Below, one piece after another: positions 1 through 7,800 of a DNA stretch of 11,577 nucleotides. Each line of letters begins with the position of its first letter. The first letter of the stretch is position 1. Origin of the DNA: Syntrophomonadaceae bacterium (GTDB lineage Bacteria; Bacillota_D; Dethiobacteria; DTU022); contig PWUG01000223.1 of the NCBI GenBank assembly GCA_003562605.1, positions 1 through 11,577 on the forward strand, read 5' to 3'. The notes beneath the pieces are model-generated. The model was not told where the DNA came from, ran no database searches, and saw only the letters and a program-made list of their open reading frames with translations. The position numbers were made by a program, and so were the translations under genes.

Positions 1-21
1 ATAAGAATTAGGAAGGTTGTC

Positions 22-756
22 ATGTTTAAAGAGATTGATGAAAAGAAAAAGAAGCTCGACCAAAAAAGGCCTCTTTCTAAAGAGCAAGTCACACAACTAA
101 AACAATATTTCGATGTTGAATTCACTTACAATTCCAATGCGATCGAAGGCAATACTCTTTCTTTGAGTGAAACAAAAGTTATACTTGAAGACGGGCTCAC
201 CGTTGGTAAAGGGAAGAGCTTAAGAGAACACCTGGAGGTTCTCAATCACAAAGCAGCAATAGACTATATTGAACGTATATTGAAGAAGGAACCGTCTATA
301 TCAGAAAGAATCATAAAAGAAGTGCACTATCTAATACTAAAGGGTATTGATGATGAAAATGCCGGCAGATACAGAACAATTAATGTTTTGATCAGCGGAA
401 GTGCCCATAAACCACCAGAACATTATTTGGTGCGAGAAAAGATGGAACAGTTGTTAGCGTGGCATGAAGATAAAAAGAATGAGCTTCATGCAGTAGAGCA
501 GGCGGTTTATTTCCATCATCAGCTAACATCCATTCATCCCTTTATAGATGGGAACGGCAGGCTTGCCAGGCTTTTCATGAACCTTATCCTTCTACAAAAC
601 GGATACCCACTGACAGTGATTAAAGCAGCGGACAGGGAAAGCTATATGGAGGCCTTGGAACAGGCCGGCATAAAAGGACAGTACGATAAACTATTCGAAG
701 TAATCAAGAAAGCGATTTGTGACAGTTTTGAAATATATTTTCATGTCACCGGGTGA
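22..756 (+). CDS. Fic family protein (protein AMP-transferase), N-terminally autoinhibited type
   Basis: A 244-residue protein with the Fic catalytic motif HPFIDGNGRLAR at residues 172-183; H172 is the expected catalytic base, and G177-N178-G179-R180 and R183 bind the nucleotide phosphates. Fic enzymes usually transfer AMP from ATP to hydroxyl side chains of target proteins. Residues 38-43 (SNAIEG) match the inhibitory motif (S/T)xxxE(G/N) of class II Fic proteins, in which the glutamate (E42) blocks the productive ATP pose, so the enzyme should be self-inhibited. Residues 124-137 (ISGSAHKPPEHYLV) fit the target-docking flap. The length is normal for a short Fic protein and no extra C-terminal DNA-binding domain is visible. 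The start is supported by AGGAAGG at 10-16, five bases before ATG. It stands alone; the next 1 kb carries only minus-strand relics. The target is unknown. Confidence 0.93.
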   Translation: MFKEIDEKKKKLDQKRPLSKEQVTQLKQYFDVEFTYNSNAIEGNTLSLSETKVILEDGLTVGKGKSLREHLEVLNHKAAIDYIERILKKEPSISERIIKEVHYLILKGIDDENAGRYRTINVLISGSAHKPPEHYLVREKMEQLLAWHEDKKNELHAVEQAVYFHHQLTSIHPFIDGNGRLARLFMNLILLQNGYPLTVIKAADRESYMEALEQAGIKGQYDKLFEVIKKAICDSFEIYFHVTG

Positions 757-759
757 CAT
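743..759. repeat. Perfect 8+1+8 dyad across the fic stop codon
   Basis: ATGTCACC at 743-750 is mirrored by GGTGACAT at 752-759 around a single G, and the fic TGA (754-756) lies inside it. As RNA it could form a 6-bp stem with a 5-base loop. No T-run follows, so it is a poor intrinsic terminator. It could equally be a protein-binding site or chance. Confidence 0.35.
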
Positions 760-891
760 ACACCCCTGCTAACTCACAAGAACACCTCTTCATCGGCACG
801 AACAAGACCCTGGAAATAGCAAAACCCTCCGGGCAACTATAAACCGTTGGTGAATTCCATCATCTCGGCTGCCATGTGTGTTCCGGGAAAT

Positions 892-915
892 AAAAAAACC
901 GCACCGAAGTGCGGT
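892..915 (-). terminator. Rho-independent terminator, minus strand (for the Rpn relic at 956-1036)
   Basis: Read on the minus strand this is ACCGCAC-TTCG-GTGCGGT followed by seven T: a 7-bp GC-rich stem with a stable UUCG tetraloop and a U-tract. It lies about 40 bases downstream of the stop codon of the minus-strand Rpn tail relic. A closely related hairpin sits in the same place beside the second relic (8997-9020), so it is probably the original terminator of these genes. Confidence 0.85.
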
Positions 916-955
916 ATGAGTTGTGCGATCTATGATGTTACTTCCAGAAGGGCTC

Positions 956-1036
956 TTACTTGTCTTTCAGGTTTTCGATCTCTTCCTTGGTCAGCCGCTC
1001 TGCAATGGTCATTAATATCTCACTCCCCTCCCGGAA
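956..1036 (-). pseudogene. C-terminal remnant of an Rpn-family nuclease/transposase gene (relic A)
   Basis: The minus frame reads EGSEILMTIAERLTKEEIENL and then a stop at 956-958. The first half matches EGSELLMTIAERL of the nearly full gene at 10457-11406. The second half matches that gene's last residues (LTKEEVEKL). About 45 residues in between, including the charged MEKGKKEG repeats, are missing, so this copy has an internal deletion or descends from a shorter-tailed paralogue. No upstream nuclease domain remains. Its terminator follows at 892-915. The short plus-strand open frame over this area (847-1062) has no ribosome binding site and is not credible as a gene. Confidence 0.7.
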
Positions 1037-1058
1037 GGTTCCTAAACTACAGCCAGAA

Positions 1059-1136
1059 CTAATTAACCTTCTTTTCTTTTAGTTCCAAGATGTGCTTTTT
1101 ATCCAGGCCTGTAATTTCTGCTATATCATCAAGCCT
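1059..1136 (-). pseudogene. Second, distinct Rpn-type C-terminal tail (relic E)
   Basis: Read on the minus strand, about 25 codons give RLDDIAEITGLDKKHILELK and a short lysine-rich end before TAG at 1059-1061. This is the same kind of C-terminal tail as in the full gene (SLDKIIRYTGLTKEEVEKLK) and in relic B, but divergent, so it comes from a different family member. It overlaps the end of the TPR fragment (stop at 1121) in another frame. This suggests that deletion joined two unrelated gene ends here. It is too short for a firm family call. Confidence 0.5.
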
Positions 1137-1408
1137 TTGATGTTTTTTATGACACGCTGAACCGCATCTTTAATATCATCTTCCTGCTGCCTGGTTTTGA
1201 CAGCAAGTTCCGCTCGCCTGTACAGATCCAGGGCGCTTAAAAACTCCTTGCGCTGCTCATCCAGGAAGCCAAGGTTAAACAGCAAATCACAGTTTTCCGG
1301 GGCCAGCTTGAGACCCTCCAGCAGCACTTTTTCAGCTTCCGTCAGGCTGCCTTCAAGTATCATGATTACAGCAGTACGTGTATAATTTTCCAGATCATCC
1401 GGTTTGAT
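1121..1408 (-). pseudogene. C-terminal fragment of a TPR-repeat protein
   Basis: The minus frame is open from just after a stop at 1409-1411. The first ATG (1363) has no ribosome binding site, so the gene has lost its 5' part. The sequence contains about two tetratricopeptide-like helical pairs: AEKVLLEGLKLAPENCDLLF, then FNLGFLDEQRKEFLSALDLY and RRAELA, followed by a helical tail ending NIKGLMI. TPRs with the PEN..LLFNLG pattern often follow a family 2 glycosyltransferase domain in flagellin-modifying enzymes of Firmicutes. Because the next gene is a flagellin, a decayed flagellin glycosyltransferase is a reasonable but unproven guess. The stop overlaps relic E in another frame. Confidence 0.55.
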
Positions 1409-1423
1409 TTACAATATACTGAC

Positions 1424-1543
1424 GATGGAACCGTCCCCGTGTCTTTTAGTGGGCAGACGATGGAACCGTCCCCGTGTCTTTCCCCGTGTCTTTTGCCCGT
1501 GTCTTTTGTGGAACCGTCCCCGTGTCTTTTGCCCGTGTCTTTT
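1424..1543. repeat. Cluster of GGAACCGTCCCCGTGTC direct repeats (three full, three partial)
   Basis: TGGAACCGTCCCCGTGTCTTT occurs three times (about 1424-1447, 1458-1481 and 1509-1530). The shorter CCCGTGTCTTT part occurs three more times (1482-1494, 1496-1507 and 1532-1543). All copies are in one orientation and spacing is irregular. Short GC-rich sequences of this kind are scattered in many Firmicutes genomes and I associate them with REP-type elements mobilised by Y1 (RAYT-like) transposases, but no such transposase is in this window. Minus-strand open frames across the cluster (1366-1560 and 1446-1673) only translate the repeat (KDTG...) and are not genes. Confidence 0.75.
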
Positions 1544-1564
1544 GAATTAATTTTTTCCATGACA

Positions 1565-1591
1565 TATATCTTTCTCCAAACCAGCCGATAA
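1565..1591 (+). promoter_or_regulatory. Candidate sigma-28 (SigD/FliA) promoter P1 of the flagellin gene
   Basis: GCCGATAA at 1584-1591 matches the sigma-28 -10 consensus at all eight bases. Exactly 11 bases upstream, TATATCTT (1565-1572) matches the -35 consensus TAAAGTTT at five of eight. Sigma-28 normally drives flagellin genes. Use of this promoter would give a leader of about 260 bases containing the folded element at 1611-1668 and the hairpin at 1769-1809. Confidence 0.55.
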
Positions 1592-1610
1592 GTAATATAG
1601 GATGCATTAA

Positions 1611-1668
1611 AGCACAGGGAGGCGCAAAGATACAGATTATCTCGCCTTCCAAAATGAATAGCTGTGCA
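1611..1668 (+). promoter_or_regulatory. Predicted folded RNA element in the flagellin leader
   Basis: Three nested pairings are visible. GCACA (1612-1616) pairs with TGTGC (1663-1667). GGGAGGCG (1617-1624) pairs with CGCCTTCC (1643-1650) with one G-U pair. AGATA (1628-1632) pairs with TATCT (1638-1642) around the loop CAGAT. A three-base bulge (CAA) separates the two inner stems, and the linker AAAATGAATAGC closes the outer one on the 3' side. I do not recognise it as a known riboswitch class; it lacks the c-di-GMP-I (GEMM) core. It could be a regulatory leader, the end of a mobile element, or a chance fold. Confidence 0.4.
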
Positions 1669-1689
1669 AACAAAAGGAGCCCACAGTCC

Positions 1690-1716
1690 TAAACTTTTCC
1701 GGTTCAGGGCATATAC
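1690..1716 (+). promoter_or_regulatory. Alternative sigma-28 promoter P2 of the flagellin gene
   Basis: TAAACTTT (1690-1697) matches the sigma-28 -35 consensus TAAAGTTT at seven of eight bases. After exactly 11 bases comes GCATATAC (1709-1716), matching GCCGATAA at five of eight. Transcription would start near 1723. P1 has the better -10 and P2 the better -35; one or both may be used. If only P1 is used, the CCTAAACT here becomes part of the transcript (see the hairpin at 1769-1809). Confidence 0.45.
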
Positions 1717-1768
1717 GGGACAAAGACTCGCTCACAGCAAGAACATTATTTGTTTACACGGGATGGAA

Positions 1769-1809
1769 CCTAAGCTATCACTGATAAAACCAGTAGTTTA
1801 GGGTTTTTT
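1769..1809 (+). terminator. Terminator-like hairpin in the flagellin 5' leader (possible attenuator)
   Basis: CCTAAGCTA (1769-1777) pairs along its whole length with TAGTTTAGG (1794-1802), with one G-U pair; CTG/CAG can extend the stem inside. GTTTTTT follows at once (1803-1809). This has the form of an intrinsic terminator, yet no plus-strand gene ends within 1 kb upstream and the flagellin ribosome binding site lies only 34 bases downstream. CCTAAACT at 1688-1695 is a perfect complement of AGTTTAGG (1795-1802) and could act as an antiterminator strand if transcription begins at P1. Read-through control of flagellin is an inference. Confidence 0.5.
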
Positions 1810-1857
1810 CATGTGTGGTAGGTCGCAGCCATGACCATTTTCGGGGAGACTTGGCCT

Positions 1858-4800
1858 ATGATCATCAACCACAACATCCCGGCGATAAACACCCTCCGGC
1901 AGATGAGCAGGCAGGAAACAGCTGTCACCCAGGCGCTCTCTCGCCTGTCGTCCGGTCTGCGTATCAACCGGGCCGCAGACGACGCCGCCGACCTGGGCAT
2001 CTCCGTCCGCATGCGCGCCCAGATCCGCTCCCAGCAGCAGGCCTTCCGCAACACCCAGGACGGCATCTCCCTGATCCGCACCGCTGAAGGCGCCCTGCAG
2101 GAGGCGGCTGATATCCTGCTGCGCATGCGGGAACTGGCCGTCCAGGCATCCAACGGCGCCCTGACATCCCTGGACCGCCAGGCTATGCAGCATGAATTCC
2201 GCCAGCTCGGCGAAGAACTGGACCGCATTGCCAAAACCACCAATTTTAACACCATGAACATACTGGACGGTTCGGCCTCCATCGTGGCCAGCACCGACAG
2301 CAGCCTGCTGGAAGCCTATTTCAGCAGTGATAGGGTGCTGCTTTTGGATGAAATCGCCGGGCGCTACCAGCTCGACATAACCGCTGAAGCGGGCCAAGGG
2401 CAGGTTAAAAAGTCCCACATTTTCGGCCTGATGAACGGGACCATGGCGACAGATATCAACACCCGCCCCGCCAACGGCGAGATTACCGGCCTGACCGGGT
2501 TCAGCGCCAGGGGACTTTCAGAAGGCGATTACCGCATCCAGACCCGGGCCCAGCCCTTCGGGGGGATCGAGTATTTCAACAGCCCTGCCGATCTAGGCGT
2601 TGTAGACGTAAGGCCCTCCTCAACGCCCAACATCATGCCCTTCGGCGAGTACAACGTGCAAACGGCTGAAGAAGTGCCCTTCATGGCCATCTTCCACGAT
2701 TACGAAGGCACCGGCGATGACCTGATCAGGGGGGTGGATCCCACCGGCAGGTTCAACATCGACGTGCGCATGGATGTCCAGGCAGACCTCGGGGCCACCG
2801 ACGCGCAAACCGAGGTGGCCTGGAAAGATATCGGCGGTGCGGGCGGCGGATCGATTGTGGAGAACGGCCCCAACGTAGCCTACCAGACGGATCCAACCTA
2901 CGATACGAATATGTACACGCATTTTCGGGTCAATAACTTGGGTCCCAGGGATCTCCTGAGCTCAGATATCCAGGCGGTTACATCGTATGTTTCGGCAAGT
3001 GGCTCTGAAGTTGACATGGAGCTCACCTACAAATCCGAAGCCGGGGCAGAAGTGGATTTGGAGTTGGACTATCGCGCTTCGGCGGGTTCTGCGGTCGAAA
3101 TGGAGCTCACCTACCGGACAGCATCCGACAGCCAAATTGAGGTAGATGCGACCTATCAAGCCAAAGCGGGTGAAACGATCTCTTTCGATACGACCTATGT
3201 GCTGCCTCCAACCTATAACCTGACCATTGAAAATGCCGACAACAATGACGAAATTGGATCGGTCGATATTGGAGGACAGAATCTTGTTGAAGCAGCGAAT
3301 AGCCTCGATACCACCTTTTCCGGCGATGGAATTACCTTTACTGTCGAGGAAGATTCAGGAACACGGCGGATTGTGGTTCATAACAACTTTACTGAGGATG
3401 CTGAAGGTGCGCCGATTCGGATATCCGACGATCAAGATAATGAACTGGGATTAAGCAGTGATGATGAACTAGGTTATGAAGATTCACGGGAAGGCACGTA
3501 TCGAGATTATGAAGCCAGAACAACGATAAACGTGGAAGAACAAAACATCGAGGGAATCGCTGACTCGTTAAATAATGACCTCAACGGAAAAGGATTAGTT
3601 TTTTCCACCGAGGACACAGTCGGAAATACGCTAAGGCTCAATATAGAAAACACAGGCTCTTACGATGTCCAGATCGTAAATGATGAAACAGCCCAATCCG
3701 TAGAAAGTGTGCTGGGATTGAATAATTATTCATCGGACGCTGGATCGGGCCTGTGGGAAGAGGGAACCAGCGTCTTCCACGACCATACCTTTGAGATCGA
3801 TATCAGCGAACGTTTCCTGCAGGAAGGAGGCGATGGTTTTTTGCAGACTGTGCAGGACGCTATCAACTCACAGTCAGAGGGTGACGCTTCCATTTCAGGA
3901 GTTGCCCTCTCCGCAGAAGGAGGAACTCAACGGAATTTTTCCCTATCGAATGGTTCCATTTATCAACTGATTTTTTCAGATTTGGCAGGAGGGGATTGGA
4001 ATCTTCTAAGCATGGATGGTGTGATTGAACGGGACTCCTCACGCGTTTCGCATCGGGTACACCATGAACACAGCTTTTCTGCGTCCGTTCCCGACAGCAA
4101 TCAAAACCTTGAGGATATACGCCAGTTGATGCAAAATGCCCTAAGTACAGAGTTGGGCGCAGATGAGATTACCAATCCGGTGGTTGTTGACGATGTCTTC
4201 CAGCTTGAAAGCGGCGCTGGAAGCCTGGATCGAATCGTCATCCAAAACTCCGGCACAGCAGATACACGGTACCAGCTCAAAATCAACAGCCACAGCGGGG
4301 CCGTGGACAATGAACTGAACCTGGTTTCGACCACCGAGCGGGGCAGCAGCTATCTGGGCAGTTCTTTGGTGCATCATGCAAATACTGTTCGGATCAACAA
4401 TATTGGAGATCAAAATCTGGAAGAGATTAACACCATCCTGCAAAACAACTTGGGCACTATGTTGGATCAAGACCAAATTGCCAACCCTGCAGAGCCCACA
4501 TTTTTCATGGAAACCCACCCGGACGAAGCACACTTGAACCGGATCGAGATCCGGAATACAGGCGACTCCAACACCCGCTATGCCATCACCATTACCGACG
4601 CGGAAGGAGACATGGCCAATCAGTTAAACCTTCACGATCTGGAAACGAACCGGGATGATGAAAGGGTTTCCTATGGGGTGTATCATGAGCATACTCAGCT
4701 AATCTCCGTTGGGGATCGGGATTTGGAAGAAATCCGTACGGCTTTGCAGACTTTTCTGCAAGAAGATTTTCTCGACAATGATGAGATTGTTGACACCAGT

Positions 4801-7800
4801 GACCAGGATACTTTTCTTAGAGAGAATGTCGCTGCCGGTCGAGAACGTATCGAGATCGACAATACGGGAGACCGCAATACCAGTTATCAGATCATTCTTG
4901 GAGACCACACCGGCGATGTGGCCGAACATCTGGGTATCGCTACGACAACCAACCGCGATGACTCCCATGAAGGCACAGCAAGGGATTATGAGTATGACTG
5001 GGGTGTCGTTGCCACCAACAGTACGAACATCGAGGAATTGATGGAAGAATTGGGTAGCCACGAGCTTTTCTCAACCAGCTGGCTCGTAGAACCTGACTAT
5101 TCCGGACAATACGAAGGGCAATTCGATATTACAAATATAGGAGGGGACGATGCCGAAAATGAAAAGCGGAGAGTAACCCTTAACAGCGGCGATGGTGCTG
5201 AACAGCTGCTGGGCGGCGAAATGATTCTCAGGCTGAATGAGACAGATGATACACTTTTATGGCAGGCAAGGGATCGCATCCAGGTCATCACCGAGTATGA
5301 AGGGATTACCAACACCGGGACCTATGAATCTGGCTCAAGTACAGATTGGTGGTGGGAAGGAGTCGATGGCACTCTCAACCCGCTAGTTGACAATCCGGAT
5401 CTGGGCTTTACATCACTCAAGATTCCCGATAATGATGACCATGATACAGAATGGATTATTGGCGATGCCTGGACCCTTTTTACCATGGCCCAGGGAAATG
5501 CCGATCATGACAGGCTGGACTTTCACCTGGTCGACGAGGCATCTTCGGCCACCTATGCCAGTCAGCACGCAGGGGCCAGCACCTACGGCGGAGGCTCGTA
5601 CCGCTTCAACAACGAAGTGTTGGACGACAGTTCCTTGTTTATCCCCCAGGCGGTGAGGATGGACATCGGCGAACATGAGACCTTCGACCACCGCATCCAG
5701 TTCGGCAACACCATCACTTCCGAAAACGACGCCGCGGTCTATAAAGAGCGCTACCAGACGGGTTACAATCATTATGCCCATGCCTACTACGGAGACCTGA
5801 CCACCTACTATTTCGCCAACGAGGGGGAATGGCAGGACTACATCCACAGCGTGGAGGTCTGGCGGCAGGAAGACACCAACATCTCCATGCTCTTCACCGT
5901 GCTGGAGGATGGCAACCTGCGCGTGGAAGGGAAAGGCTACCACCGCAACGGGACCAGCGCGGACTTCGAGGATCTTACCATTGCACCACCCGGCGGAGGG
6001 CCGGTTGAAATCGGGCCTGTCTGGTTTGATGACCTGTCCATCGGCGGAGATCTCACGGCGGGGGACAAGTTCGTGATCAATGTCGCCGCCCGGGCGGGCC
6101 ATGAGGATTCGGTAGATACCCACGGGGACCTGGAGTATACCGACAACAATATTGCCATTACCGGCTCACCATTCCAGGTCATGGGCAGCTCCATGCAGTA
6201 CCGCTTTGATTCCGGGGCCGTTGACGGCGAGGAGCTGGACCTTCTCGGTTACTTTGTCGATCCCCTCCTGGGCTTTGACGACATCATCGGGGTCAGGACA
6301 GGGCAGATCATCATGGAGGTGGAGGGTGACGGGTTCGCCGACGGGAGCAGGGTCGGCGGGTCCCAGCGGGTGGTGCTGGAGGTGAACCACCACGGCACCA
6401 CCGAGCACATCGCCGCTGCCCTGCTGACAGGCCACTATTTCCAAACCATGGGCGACCAGGAGACCTACTACGATTTCCTGGAAGTCATCACTTACGAGGA
6501 AAACCAGACCCAGAACGCATCGGTGGTTTTCGAGGTGATCGGGGTGGAAAACGACCGCATCACCCTCAGGGGCCAGGCCCATATCTACGACAGGGACGGC
6601 AATTACCGCTACGAGTTCGAAGACCGGTTCAGCCTGGGCCGTTATACAGAAAACCTGCGCCTCTTCGGCAACTGCGGTGAAGAACTGGTTTTTTCAGAGT
6701 TCCAGCTGGGCGATCTGTCCCGCTTCAGGGAAGGCGACCGCTTTTCCCTGTCCCTGGCGGCCAACGCGGAACCGGACGACAGCACTCACGATGAAATTTA
6801 CATGTGGGGTGACGATTACCTGGAACAGGTTCACCCCCACAGCTGGCGCTTCAACGAAGGCGTTCTCGATTACACGGCAACAGTTCTTCGCAGTTACCAG
6901 GTAAACCGCGAGAGCGGCGAAATATTTGATTCGGAAAAAACACTGTCCTTCCACGCGTACCACGGTGGAACCTCCATCGGTGTCACGGACAGCCTTACCG
7001 AACCGCGCGACGTGCCCGACACGGTCCGGTTTAACTCACTTTACAAGCAGTCGGAAGATATGGGTACAGCCCATCGCTACTCCCGCCTGGAAGATATCAG
7101 CGCGTTTGTCACAGCGGAAGGTCGCTCCCTGCTGGAGCAGCCCGCTGTGCTTACCATTCACCAGGGCGACAAAAGCGTGCAGGTCATGCTTTACGCGGAA
7201 GACGAGGTCATGGACGTTATCGACCGCATCAACCGGGTCATATATGAAGACCTGGGTCAAAAGAATTTGGTTTCTATCGAAGACAGCATGACCTTTGCTT
7301 CATTTGTAAACAGCCCTTTCCCGGGAAGTGCCCTTGATGTGATGGAAGGGTCGATCGTTGTCCGCTCGGCCCTGCCAGGGCAAGAAGGAGAGCTGGTTTT
7401 TTCCGGCGATGAAGAACTGCTGAGGGCCCTTGGCATGACAATCATCAGGGAGTCGGAAGAAAATCTCTACAGTATTAATATGACAAATAAGGAAAGCGGC
7501 GAAGTCCTGGCCCGGGGGGTTCGCTTCACGGGTGGTGTGGCGCCGGGGGTCTTGCCGGGTATGACCCTGCACGTGGATTCCATACTCGGTATCGAGCAGG
7601 CTGAATTCGAACGCTGCGTTGAGGATTTCAATTACGTTACCGGCCTGGCCGAGGAAGTATACGTGCGCCTGGCCGACCGCCGCAAAGCCCTGCATACCGG
7701 GCCCAACCCGGGGCAGATTGCCATGCTCAACCTGGGTGATATAAGCCAGAAGGCCCTGGGGATTGCAAATGAAAACCTGCTGACCCGCGACCTGGCCAAC

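Noticed and set aside
847..1062. Plus-strand 71-residue open frame
   Set aside because: It lies over the minus-strand terminator and Rpn tail relic A, has no ribosome binding site and has no family resemblance.
1424..1543. CRISPR array
   Set aside because: Copies are of unequal length, spacing is 1-20 bases and irregular, there are no unique spacers of constant size, and no cas genes are present.
1366..1673. Minus-strand open frames with KDTG/DTGTVP sequences
   Set aside because: They are translations of the GGAACCGTCCCCGTGTC repeat in two frames, without ribosome binding sites or a recognisable domain.
1681..1810. c-di-GMP-I (GEMM) riboswitch in the flagellin leader
   Set aside because: Scattered words (CCTAAAC, GGGCA, GGGACAAAG) resemble it, but their order and the conserved helices do not fit the GEMM core.
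1831..1857. Upstream ATG as start of the flagellin (nine extra residues, MTIFGETWP)
   Set aside because: The Shine-Dalgarno GGGGAG lies inside this stretch and serves ATG 1858; from there the protein begins like other flagellins.
1798..2418. Long antisense open frames within the flagellin (for example 1798-2418, 5413-6123, 7300-7887)
   Set aside because: They lie opposite GC-rich coding sequence, where stop codons are rare on the other strand; they show no domains or ribosome binding sites and no credible composition.
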